Assembly (NCBI RefSeq): GCF_001426995.1
Contig: NZ_LMFY01000001.1
Location: 1,917,674-1,981,673 of the forward strand
Length of the DNA stretch: 64,000 nt
From: Microbacterium sp. Root553
GTDB taxonomy: Bacteria > Actinomycetota > Actinomycetes > Actinomycetales > Microbacteriaceae
Direction: 5' to 3'
Of this stretch, positions 1-8,337 are shown in pieces (positions within the stretch are counted from its first letter, which is position 1; each line of letters starts with the position of its first letter). Under the pieces are notes generated by a model, which searched no databases, was not told the origin of the DNA, and saw only the letters and a list, made by a program, of their open reading frames with translations. The translations under genes were made by a program, and so were the position numbers.

Positions 1-146
1 ATGCCTGTCCGGCGACCTGCGAAGATCGCCATGTTCACGGATCCACGCCGTCTCTTGTGCCACAGGCGCGGGCCCCGCTCCGACGGCGGGGACAACGACA
101 GCCTACCCGAGGGGGTCGCCCGGACAGGAAGTGCGCGTCGTCCGAG

Positions 147-152
147 TAATGT
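147..152 (+). promoter_or_regulatory. -10 hexamer TAATGT, leaderless start
   Basis: TAATGT lies seven bases before an in-frame GTG at 160. The spacing puts the transcription start on or next to the start codon, so the ferritin-like gene is probably leaderless. No Shine-Dalgarno sequence is seen at the right distance. Confidence 0.5.
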
Positions 153-159
153 GAAGCCC

Positions 160-873
160 GTGGTGAACTGGTTCTGGAGGCGTAGGGCGCCCCGACGCAC
201 GATGACGTTGCGCAGTCGCGGTGATCAGGGCGCGGCGACCCGCGTCGACTTCGCCGAGCTCGCCCCCGAGCTGCCGCGATTCCTCGGGCAGGCCGCCTAT
301 CTGCAGCTCGGCTACTTCGAGACGCTCACCCGGTTGATCAGAGCGACCCCCGAGCTGAGCGAGAAGGAGTCCCTCTCCCGAGCGGCGGGCGCCGCCCTGA
401 CCAAGCACCGGGCCATCGTCGACCTCATCGCCGCGCGCGGCGACGACCCGACGCAGCTCATGCTGCCGTTCCGCGAGAACCTCGACGCGTTCCGACGCAA
501 GACGATCGGCGCACGGCCGCGCGAGACGCTCCTGGCCGTCTACATCACGGCGGGGATGCTCGACGACTTCTACTTCGCACTCGCCTCGAGCTACGGCGAG
601 ACGGGAGAGCGGGTCGCCGCGATCCTCGGCGAGGACGACGCCAGGCACGAGATCGTCGCGATCATCCAGGAGACGATCGACGGAGACGGGGAATGGCGCT
701 CGCTGCTGTCGATGTGGGCGCGCCGCCTGGTCGGCGACACGATCCTCGTGTGCCGGTCGGCTCTGCGTCAGCCCGAGCTCGCGGCGATGAGCGAGGACAG
801 GGTCGAACTGGTCTACACCGAGCTCATGGGTGCTCACGCCCGGCGGATGGACGCGATGGGACTCGCGTCCTGA
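160..873 (+). CDS. Ferritin-like fold protein (MiaE-like family)
   Basis: About 237 residues, all-helical, with the layout of the actinobacterial ferritin-like proteins distantly related to tRNA hydroxylase MiaE. A conserved core runs from 'FLGQAAYLQLGYFE' (about residues 44-57) to the C-terminal 'ELMGAHARRMDAMGL'. Acidic and His residues such as those in GEDDARHE could be metal ligands, but no activity can be assigned from sequence. The frame is open to position 1; GTG160 is chosen because of the TAATGT hexamer seven bases upstream and because the resulting start (VVNWFWRR) fits the family's basic/aromatic N terminus. GTG151 and GTG163 are alternatives. It stands alone, convergent with the DUF3107 pair; in actinobacteria these genes often neighbour each other. 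Confidence 0.8.
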   Translation: MVNWFWRRRAPRRTMTLRSRGDQGAATRVDFAELAPELPRFLGQAAYLQLGYFETLTRLIRATPELSEKESLSRAAGAALTKHRAIVDLIAARGDDPTQLMLPFRENLDAFRRKTIGARPRETLLAVYITAGMLDDFYFALASSYGETGERVAAILGEDDARHEIVAIIQETIDGDGEWRSLLSMWARRLVGDTILVCRSALRQPELAAMSEDRVELVYTELMGAHARRMDAMGLAS

Positions 874-904
874 TCGACTCCCGGGCTGGGCGGTCGCGCC
901 GGGA

Positions 905-1192
905 TCAGATGCCGAGGGCGGCCTTGTTCTCGGCATCCGCTCGGGTGCGCGCCGCGACGATGGCGATCGTCAGCGCCGCGGCGACCACGACGGAGCCGAG
1001 CACGCTCGCGACCCACAGCCAGAGGTTGTCCTCGCCGACGCCGAGCCACTGCAGCCCGGTGTAGACGACAGCGGACAGAGCCGTGGCGATCGCCGGGGTC
1101 AGGGCGACTCCTCGGAGCTCCCGCCCGCCGATCAGGAAATGGGCGGCGACGCCGAGGACGCACGCCCCGATGAGCGCGAGCAGGATGTACAT
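905..1192 (-). CDS. Small conserved membrane protein
   Basis: 95 residues with three likely membrane segments (about 1-20, 28-48 and 56-80) and a short charged tail (ARTRADAENKAALGI). No family is recognised with certainty. It begins seven bases after the stop of the DUF3107 gene, without a clear ribosome-binding site, so it is probably translated from the same mRNA by coupling. The function is unknown. The hydrophobic pattern and ATG start at 1192 support it as a real gene rather than a chance frame. Confidence 0.7.
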   Translation of the reverse strand: MYILLALIGACVLGVAAHFLIGGRELRGVALTPAIATALSAVVYTGLQWLGVGEDNLWLWVASVLGSVVVAAALTIAIVAARTRADAENKAALGI

Positions 1193-1199
1193 CGCGGTG

Positions 1200-1424
1200 T
1201 CAGGCGAAGAAGCCGACGCGACGGGACTCCTCGGTGCCGAGCTCGATGTAGGCGAGGTTCGCGGTCGGGACCAGGTACGAGTTGCCCTTGACGTCGGAGA
1301 AGCTCAGGTGGGCCGTGTTCTGCTCGAGAGCGGAGGAGACCTGGCTGCGGACCTCGTCCGCGCTCGAGGCGGTCTCGAAGCTGAGCTCGCGGCCGGTGTT
1401 GGTGATGCCGATGCGGATTTCCAC
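1200..1424 (-). CDS. DUF3107 family protein (TB9.4-like)
   Basis: 74 residues, beginning VEIRIGITNTGRELSFE and ending ESRRVGFFA, the typical size and shape of DUF3107 proteins such as mycobacterial TB9.4. The GTG start at 1424 is chosen because ACAGGAG lies five bases upstream and because longer versions add unrelated sequence. Family members are small alpha/beta proteins of unknown biochemical role, regularly encoded beside the AdnAB/UvrD2 DNA-repair block. Here it is divergent from adnA and is the first gene of a two-gene unit with the downstream small membrane protein. Confidence 0.88.
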   Translation of the reverse strand: MEIRIGITNTGRELSFETASSADEVRSQVSSALEQNTAHLSFSDVKGNSYLVPTANLAYIELGTEESRRVGFFA

Positions 1425-1596
1425 GCGTACTCCTGTTTTCCAGTCGACGATGCTGCGGTCGAGTCGACCACGGAGGTCGACGACTGCGCCCAACTCTACC
1501 GGGCGCTGACCGGCGGGGATCCTCCGCACGCCCGGTTTCGCCCTGAGCGCACAGGGGTGCCGGATCGCCGGAGCCGACGATGTCGCCGGGCCCCAG

Positions 1597-1602
1597 TAGC
1601 GT
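1597..1602 (+). promoter_or_regulatory. -10 hexamer TAGCGT before adnA
   Basis: TAGCGT is followed by seven bases (GGAGGAC) and ATG1610. Either the message is leaderless, or the GGAGG two bases from the ATG acts as a badly spaced Shine-Dalgarno. The leaderless reading fits the pattern at other genes in this window. Confidence 0.5.
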
Positions 1603-1609
1603 GGAGGAC

Positions 1610-4600
1610 ATGACAGAGGATGCCGCGCAGAACGCCGTGATCGGCGCCGATGCGACGGCATCCGCAGTCGTCATCGGTGCGCCGGGCACGGGCAAGACCC
1701 GCGCGCTCACCGAGCGCGTGGTGCGGCTCCTCGACACGGTCGGGATGCGTCCCGAGCAGGTTCTTGTGCTCACGCCCAGCAGACAGGCCGCCACCGCGCT
1801 GCGCGACCGGATCGGTGTGCGCATCGCCCAGGCCACCCCCGGACCGCTGGCCCGGTCGCTCGGCTCCTTCGCCTTCCAGATCGTGCGCGGAGCGATGGTC
1901 CGCGCCGGAGCGGAGCCGCCGGCGCTGCTGACCGGTGCCGATCAGGACCGGCTGATCTCCGAGCTGCTCGCGGGCGACACCGAAGACGCGCACATCGACT
2001 GGCCCGAGGCCCTGAGTCCCTCCGTCCGGGCATCGAAGGGATTCCGTTCGGAGCTGCGGGCGTTCATCGACGCCTGCGTCGAGCTCGGCGCCCGGCCCGC
2101 CGAACTGCGGGCGACGGGCGATCCGGTCTGGACGGCGGCCGCCGACTTCCTCGTCGAGTACCGGGCGGTGCTCGACATGGCGCGCGCCTCCCATCGCGAC
2201 GCGGCCGATCTTCTCGCCGAGGCCAGCACGATCCTGCAGACCGCCGACGCGGCGGCTCTCGGACCGCTCTCCGACCTGGCCGTGGTGCTGATCGACGACG
2301 CTCAGGAGCTCACGCGCGGGGGCGTGGCCGTCGTGCAGGCCCTGCGGCGACGCGGGATCGCGGTGTTCGCCTTCGGCGACCCCGACATCTCCTCGGGTGC
2401 GTTCCGCGGCGCGAGTCCCGAGCTCTTCGCCGACCTCGCCGCGGAACTCGGCGCGGTGCACGTGCTCGACGACCCCCACCGTCAGGAGCCCGCACTCACC
2501 GCGCTCACGCGCACGGTCACCCAGGCGATCGGCGTCTCGGGGCGCGTCGAGCACCGCCGAGCGCCGCTGCCGCCGGATGCGACGGAGACGCCCGCCACGG
2601 TCGCGACATTCGTGGCTCCCTCTCCCTACGAGGAGCTCGACCGCATCGCGGGGGTCATGCGCGGATGGCATCTGAGCGACGACGTGCCCTGGGACCGGAT
2701 GGCGGTGATCGCCCACGACACCCGCCAGGTGAGCGAGCTCGAGGCCGAGCTCGCCGCACGGGAGATCCCGACCAGGGCGGCGGGGGTGCAGCGACCGCTC
2801 GGCAGCGAGTCGGTCGTGCGCGACATCGTGGGGGTCGTCCGCCTGGCGCTCATTCCTCCCGACGAGCGCACCGCGCAGGACTGGGAGGAGGCACTGCGCA
2901 CGCCGTTCGGCGGGATGGACGCGATCGGGCTCCGGCGGCTGCGCGCGCGGCTGCGGCATCTCGAGCTCGGGCACGGCGGGTCCACTCCGGCGCGCGAACT
3001 GCTGGTGCAGGCGCTGACGGCACCGGCGCACCTCGAGCTGATCGACGCCCAGGAGTCCCGCACGGCGGCGCGCTTCGCGCAGACCGTCGCCGAGGTGTCG
3101 GCGGGGGCCGCGGCGGGCGAGACGATCCACGACCTGCTCTGGCGGGTCTGGGACGCCGCACGCGCGGTCGACGGGCGGAAGCTGCAGATCGCCTGGCGCG
3201 AGATGTCGCTGCAGGCGAGCGGTGCCGAGACCGCACGCGCCCTCGACGCGCTCGTCGCCCTGTTCGGCGCCGCCAAGCGCTTCGTCGAGCGCACCCCGAA
3301 CGAGAGGGCGGAGGTGTTCGTGCGCGACGTGCTCGACAGCGAGGTCCCCGAGGACTCCCTCTCGAGCCCCGACCGGCCGGGCAGGGTGACCCTGCTCACG
3401 CCCGCCACGGCGCTCGGCACCGAATACGACGCCGTCGTGGTCGCCGGGGTGCAGGACGGCATCTGGCCGAACGTGCGTCTGCGGGGCGGACTGCTGCAGA
3501 CCTGGCGTCTGGCGGATGCGCTCATCGCGGCGAGGACCGGGACGGCGGAGCACGCGCCGGGTGCCCTCGACCGCCGCCGCACCGCACTCCACGACGAGCT
3601 GCGACTCTTCGTGCGCGCCATCTCGCGGGCGCAGCGGCGGCTCCTCATCACCGCGGTCGACGACGACGATCTGACGCCCAGCCCGTTCTTCGCCTTCCTC
3701 CCGCCACCCGAGCCCCCGGGCCTGCACGCCTCCGCCGAGCATCCGCTTACCCTGCGCGGACTCGTCGCCCGTCACCGACGAGTGCTGACCTCCTCCGCGT
3801 CGGCGGCGGATCGACGCGAGGCCGCAGGTCAGCTCGCCGTGCTGGCGAGGGAGGGCGTCCCCGGAGCGGACCCGGCCGACTGGTACGGCATCGCGGCGCC
3901 GTCGACGGTCAGCGCGCTGCGAGACCTCGCGACGGAGGGCGCCCGCGTGTCGCCGTCGAGGATGGAGTCGTACGAGGAGTGCGGTCTGAACTGGGCGGTC
4001 TCCGCGCTGGGCGGCGACACGGTGATGCCTCCGACCGCGGGCATCGGCACGATCATCCACGAGGCGATGGAGAAGGTGCCCGACGGTGACCTCGAGCGGA
4101 TGCGGGAGGTCGTGGCCGAGCACTGGCCGGAGCTCGACTTCGAGACCGCGTGGATCGGACGCAAGGAGCGCCGACGTGCCGACATCCTCGTCGATCGCCT
4201 ACACACCTATCTCGGTGATGTGCGCCGCGACGGCGGCCGGGAGCTCGCCAGCGAGGTGGAGTTCCGGTTCGCGGTCGACGTCGCCGGCGACACCGACGCC
4301 CCGCCGGGCGTGCACCCCGTCGACGAAGACGCCGCGAACCGGGCCGTCATCCACGGCTACATCGACCGTGTCGAGCTGTACCCGCCGGGGGCGGGTGATC
4401 ATCCTCATGCGCGAGGTCAGAAGTGGCAGCCCATCGAGGGCGACGCGGGTCGCGAGCGGGTGGTCGTCGTCGATCTCAAGACCGGGCGAAGCGATCCCGA
4501 GTCAGACCCTGCCGTGACCGAGCACGCGCAGCTCGCGGCGTATCAGGTCGCCGTGCAGCAGGGACTCATCGAGGGCGCGCCCGCAGATGCGCTCGCGGGG

Positions 4601-4828
4601 GCCCGCCTCGTGATCGTCTCGAAGACGCTGGCGAAGAGCGACTACCGGGTGGCTCACCAGCACACCCTGGGCGATGAGGCCAGAGAAGCGTTCCTCCGGC
4701 GCGTCGGCGAGGCGGCGAGGGGGATGTCGGCGTCGAGCTTCACCGCGCAGGTCGAGTCGCACTGCGCCGACACGCAGCGTCGGGTGAATCCGTGCCGCAT
4801 CCATACGGTGCCGGCGGTGAGCTCGTGA
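1610..4828 (+). CDS. adnA: AdnA-like helicase/nuclease subunit
   Basis: 1072 residues. The N-terminal UvrD-type domain has Walker A GAPGTGKT (K29) and a Walker B-like VLIDDAQE (about 227-233), with DDAQ in place of the usual DEYQD. A C-terminal RecB/PD-(D/E)XK nuclease carries VDLKTGR (D955, K957). The pair AdnA-AdnB is the actinobacterial counterpart of RecBCD/AddAB and resects double-strand breaks for homologous recombination. Cys791 (YEEC) and Cys1052/Cys1062 near the C terminus look like remnants of an AddB-type iron-sulfur motif, but the fourth Cys is missing. ATG1610 is preferred over ATG1580 because of the TAGCGT hexamer. The stop overlaps the GTG of adnB (GTGA), so the two are translationally coupled. 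Confidence 0.88.
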   Translation: MTEDAAQNAVIGADATASAVVIGAPGTGKTRALTERVVRLLDTVGMRPEQVLVLTPSRQAATALRDRIGVRIAQATPGPLARSLGSFAFQIVRGAMVRAGAEPPALLTGADQDRLISELLAGDTEDAHIDWPEALSPSVRASKGFRSELRAFIDACVELGARPAELRATGDPVWTAAADFLVEYRAVLDMARASHRDAADLLAEASTILQTADAAALGPLSDLAVVLIDDAQELTRGGVAVVQALRRRGIAVFAFGDPDISSGAFRGASPELFADLAAELGAVHVLDDPHRQEPALTALTRTVTQAIGVSGRVEHRRAPLPPDATETPATVATFVAPSPYEELDRIAGVMRGWHLSDDVPWDRMAVIAHDTRQVSELEAELAAREIPTRAAGVQRPLGSESVVRDIVGVVRLALIPPDERTAQDWEEALRTPFGGMDAIGLRRLRARLRHLELGHGGSTPARELLVQALTAPAHLELIDAQESRTAARFAQTVAEVSAGAAAGETIHDLLWRVWDAARAVDGRKLQIAWREMSLQASGAETARALDALVALFGAAKRFVERTPNERAEVFVRDVLDSEVPEDSLSSPDRPGRVTLLTPATALGTEYDAVVVAGVQDGIWPNVRLRGGLLQTWRLADALIAARTGTAEHAPGALDRRRTALHDELRLFVRAISRAQRRLLITAVDDDDLTPSPFFAFLPPPEPPGLHASAEHPLTLRGLVARHRRVLTSSASAADRREAAGQLAVLAREGVPGADPADWYGIAAPSTVSALRDLATEGARVSPSRMESYEECGLNWAVSALGGDTVMPPTAGIGTIIHEAMEKVPDGDLERMREVVAEHWPELDFETAWIGRKERRRADILVDRLHTYLGDVRRDGGRELASEVEFRFAVDVAGDTDAPPGVHPVDEDAANRAVIHGYIDRVELYPPGAGDHPHARGQKWQPIEGDAGRERVVVVDLKTGRSDPESDPAVTEHAQLAAYQVAVQQGLIEGAPADALAGARLVIVSKTLAKSDYRVAHQHTLGDEAREAFLRRVGEAARGMSASSFTAQVESHCADTQRRVNPCRIHTVPAVSS

Positions 4829-7800
4829 GCCTCGACGCGGTGCCGGTGGCCGCCGCCGCGGAGATCGGACACTGGCCAGGCACACGAGGGATCTCCGCGA
4901 CGGACGTCGCGGCCGCGCTCGGGCAGCCGCCCCCCACTCCCGCGCAGCAGCGTGTGATCGAAGCGCCGCCGACGCCCGCGCTCGTCGTCGCGGGCGCGGG
5001 CAGCGGGAAGACCGAGACGATGTCGGGTCGTGTCGTGTGGCTCGTCGCGAACGGTCACGTGCGTCGAGACGAGGTCCTCGGACTCACCTTCACACGCAAG
5101 GCCGCCGGCGAGCTGGGCGAGCGCATCGGCGCACGGCTGGCCGTCATCGATGAGTACGGACGGCGCGGACTGCTGCCGTTCCTGCCCGAGATCGTGTCGT
5201 CCGGCGCACTCCGACGCGTCGACGACGCGGCACCGGGACGGCAGCGTGAGCTGGTGCGTCTGCACGTGCTCGACGAGCTCGCGGCGCAGCACGGCACGGG
5301 CTGGGATCCGGCCACGCCGCGCGCCGCCGAGGAGCTGATGATCCGGCCCACGGTGTCGACCTACAACGCCTTCGCCGACGGCATCGTGCGGGAGCATGCC
5401 GCCCGCATCGGTCGTGACACGGACGTCGCGATGCTCAGCCAGGCGGCGTCCTGGATGCTCGCGCGCGAGGTCGTGCTCCGCTCCGACCTGCCCGAGCTGG
5501 AGGACATCGACTTCGCGCTCGGCACGGTGATCGACGCCGTGCAGCGCCTGGCCGGCGACGTGCTCGACCACAGGGTCGACCTCGATCGCGCCGTCGCCCT
5601 CGCCCGAGAGCAGGCCGGGCAGTTCGAGCCCTACCGCGGCAATGCCGACGTCGAGAAGGCGGCGAGCAACCTCCGGAGCCTGGAAGCCCTCGCCGAACTC
5701 GTGCGGGAGTACATCGCCGAGAAGGAGCGCCGGGGGGTGCTGGACTTCGCCGACCAGGTCGGCGGCGCCTACGACATCGTCGAGTCGGCACCGGATGTGC
5801 GTGCCGCCCTGCGCGAGCAGCATCGCGTGGTGCTGCTCGACGAATACCAGGACACCTCCGTCATCCAGACGCGGTTCCTCGCCGAGCTGTTCCGCGACTC
5901 CGCGGTCATGGCTGTGGGCGACCCGCACCAGTCGATCTACGGCTGGCGAGGTGCGAGCGCCGACAACCTCTACGCGTTCTCCCGCACCTTCTCGAGTGCC
6001 TCGCAGGACGCGCAGACCTACAGTCTGATGACGAGCTGGCGCAACGACACCCGCATCCTCGACGTCGCGAACCGCGTTCTCGAGCCGCTGCGGCGTCCCG
6101 CGCTCGACGTGCCACCGCTCGAGCCTCGCCCCGGCGCGGGAGCGGGGGCGGTGGACGTGCGGTTCCCCTTCACCGTCGATGACGAGGCGGAGCAGGTCGC
6201 GGACTGGTTCGCCGATCGCCGTGTCGCGCACGCCGCGGTATCGGGCTCACCGCACACCGGTGCCATCCTGTTCCGGTCGAAGCGCCACATGCAGACGTTC
6301 GCGGCCGCCCTCGCGGCGCGGGGGATACCGCACCGCATCCTCGGCCTCGGCGGGCTGCTGACAACGCCCGAGGTGGTCGACGTGGTCTCGACGTTGCGGG
6401 TCGTGCACGACCCGACCGCGGGGTCGGCGCTGATACGGCTGCTCACCGGACCGCGCTTCGCGGTGGGGGTGGCCGACATGGCGGCGCTCTACGATCTCGG
6501 GCGCACGCTCGCCGAACGCGACACCGCGATGATGCCCCTGCCCGAAGAGGTGCGCGTGCGATTGCGCTCGTCCCGCGGGGCGGATGAAGCCGTGTCGATC
6601 ATCGATGCGGTCGACATCGTCCGCGCCGTGCGCGACGACTACCGACTGCTCGAGGGCATCAGCGCGACGGGGCGCTCACGCATCCGCGCCGCCGGAGAGA
6701 TGCTCGAGCGATTGCGTCGAGCCACCTCCCAGCCGATCCCCGAGCTGATCCGTCTGATCGAGCTCGAGCTGCGACTCGACATCGAACTCGCGGCGAACGA
6801 GACCCGCGGCCCCGCACGGGTCGCGGCCACGCAGCTGCGCGCGTTCTCCGACGAGGTGCGCGCATTCCTGTCGGCCGACGAGCGAGGCACGATCGGCAGC
6901 CTGCTCGCCTGGCTCGACAAGGCCGAGAGCACCGACGAGCTGATGCCGCGCCCCGAACCCCCGGAGCCGGGAGTGGTGCAGCTGCTGACCATCCACGGCT
7001 CGAAGGGGCTGGAATGGGATTCGGTCGCGGTCGTGAGGCTGGTGGCCGACGAGCTCCCCGGCCGCGTCTCGGACACGTCGGGATGGTTCGGATTCGGTGT
7101 CGTGCCGTTCGCGTTGCGCGGCGACCGCGATGCGCTGCCGCGTTTCGACTGGGACCCGGAGTCCGCCGTCGGCGACGAGACCGATCCGAAGAGGCGCCAG
7201 GCGCTCGCCCAGTCGTCGCTGTCGGGCGGGATATCCAAGGCGCAGCCTCAGGGTGGGGCGCTTCGCCGCTTCAAGAACGCGTACCGCGACTATCAGCAGC
7301 AGGAGGAGCGACGGCTCGCGTACGTCGCCGTGACACGCGCCCGTACGGATCTGCTCCTGAGCGGCTCGCACTGGGCCGGGCAGAAGTCGCCGCGGGTGCC
7401 GAGCGCCTATCTCGTCGAGGCGATGGAGATCCTCGGCCTCGAACCGGTGGAGCCGGTCGACCCCGACGAGAACCCCTACGAGGGGCCGGGGGCGACGCTG
7501 ACCTGGCCGCTCGATCCCCTCGGCGCGCGTCGACGGGTCGTGGAGGCCGCGGCATCGGCGGTTCGGGCGGCCGCAGAGAGCGAGCCGGCCGCCTCTCCCG
7601 AGCTGTCGAGGCTCCTGGCCGAACGAGCCGCGCGCATGCGAGGGACCGACGCACCGCCGCCCACCCGCGTCCCTGCCTCTCGCTTCAAGGACTACGTCAC
7701 GGACTTCGGGGGCACGCTGTCATCGATCGTCCGCCCCATGCCGGAGCGGCCGTACCGGCAGACCCGTCTGGGCACGCTCTTCCATGCCTGGGTGGAGCGT

Positions 7801-8337
7801 CGGAGCGAACTCGTCGGAGTGGGGCGGCGCGTCGACGAGGCCCTCTGGGAGATCGACGACGAAGACGACGCCCCCTTCGGGCAGGACATCGGAGGCGCGG
7901 TGGTCTCGCCGGCGGATGCGGCCGATCTCGAGACGCTCCAGGAGATCTTCGAGCGCAGCGAATGGGCGGGACGGCAGCCCCTCGCCGTCGAGATCGAGAT
8001 CGACTTCGCACTCGGGGGAGGCGCGGCCTCGGGCGACGACGGCCACATCGTGATCTGCAAGCTCGACGCCGTGTACCGCAGGGAGGACCGCGGTGGTCGT
8101 ATCGAGATCGTCGACTGGAAGACGGGAAAGGCGCCGCGCACGGCGCAGGAGAGAGAAGAGCGGATGCTGCAGCTCGCGCTCTACCGGCTCGCCTACCATC
8201 GCCGTTTCGGGGTGCCGCTCGAGGAGATCGACGTGGCGCTCTACTACGTCGCCGACGACCTGATCATCCGCGGTGATCGGATCTACTCCGAGTCCGAGCT
8301 CTTCCAGCGCTGGAGCGCAGCACGCGCCGCGCGCTGA
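4825..8337 (+). CDS. adnB: AdnB-like helicase/nuclease subunit
   Basis: 1170 residues with a complete superfamily 1A helicase: GAGSGKT (K62), VVLLDEYQDTS (D339-E340), GDPHQSIYGWRGA, HGSKGLEWD and YVAVTRAR. A C-terminal RecB-type nuclease has EIVDWKTGK (D1097) followed by a QLALYR motif. This looks like the principal motor of the AdnAB complex. The start is GTG4825, overlapping the adnA stop; an in-frame GTG at 4792 lies inside adnA and has no better signal. The 3' end overlaps the convergent APH-like gene by 55 bases, and the stop codon begins a perfect 18-bp tandem duplication. Confidence 0.92.
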   Translation: MSLDAVPVAAAAEIGHWPGTRGISATDVAAALGQPPPTPAQQRVIEAPPTPALVVAGAGSGKTETMSGRVVWLVANGHVRRDEVLGLTFTRKAAGELGERIGARLAVIDEYGRRGLLPFLPEIVSSGALRRVDDAAPGRQRELVRLHVLDELAAQHGTGWDPATPRAAEELMIRPTVSTYNAFADGIVREHAARIGRDTDVAMLSQAASWMLAREVVLRSDLPELEDIDFALGTVIDAVQRLAGDVLDHRVDLDRAVALAREQAGQFEPYRGNADVEKAASNLRSLEALAELVREYIAEKERRGVLDFADQVGGAYDIVESAPDVRAALREQHRVVLLDEYQDTSVIQTRFLAELFRDSAVMAVGDPHQSIYGWRGASADNLYAFSRTFSSASQDAQTYSLMTSWRNDTRILDVANRVLEPLRRPALDVPPLEPRPGAGAGAVDVRFPFTVDDEAEQVADWFADRRVAHAAVSGSPHTGAILFRSKRHMQTFAAALAARGIPHRILGLGGLLTTPEVVDVVSTLRVVHDPTAGSALIRLLTGPRFAVGVADMAALYDLGRTLAERDTAMMPLPEEVRVRLRSSRGADEAVSIIDAVDIVRAVRDDYRLLEGISATGRSRIRAAGEMLERLRRATSQPIPELIRLIELELRLDIELAANETRGPARVAATQLRAFSDEVRAFLSADERGTIGSLLAWLDKAESTDELMPRPEPPEPGVVQLLTIHGSKGLEWDSVAVVRLVADELPGRVSDTSGWFGFGVVPFALRGDRDALPRFDWDPESAVGDETDPKRRQALAQSSLSGGISKAQPQGGALRRFKNAYRDYQQQEERRLAYVAVTRARTDLLLSGSHWAGQKSPRVPSAYLVEAMEILGLEPVEPVDPDENPYEGPGATLTWPLDPLGARRRVVEAAASAVRAAAESEPAASPELSRLLAERAARMRGTDAPPPTRVPASRFKDYVTDFGGTLSSIVRPMPERPYRQTRLGTLFHAWVERRSELVGVGRRVDEALWEIDDEDDAPFGQDIGGAVVSPADAADLETLQEIFERSEWAGRQPLAVEIEIDFALGGGAASGDDGHIVICKLDAVYRREDRGGRIEIVDWKTGKAPRTAQEREERMLQLALYRLAYHRRFGVPLEEIDVALYYVADDLIIRGDRIYSESELFQRWSAARAAR

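Noticed and set aside
1..159. N-terminal extension of the ferritin-like protein from position 1
   Set aside because: The extra ~53 residues are Arg/Pro-rich and unlike the family. The TAATGT hexamer at 147 would lie inside the gene.
1496..4123. Long open minus-strand frame (875 codons) opposite adnA
   Set aside because: It is antisense to a protein with clear helicase and nuclease motifs. The translation is Arg/Gly/His-rich low complexity, as expected from the shadow of GC-rich codons.
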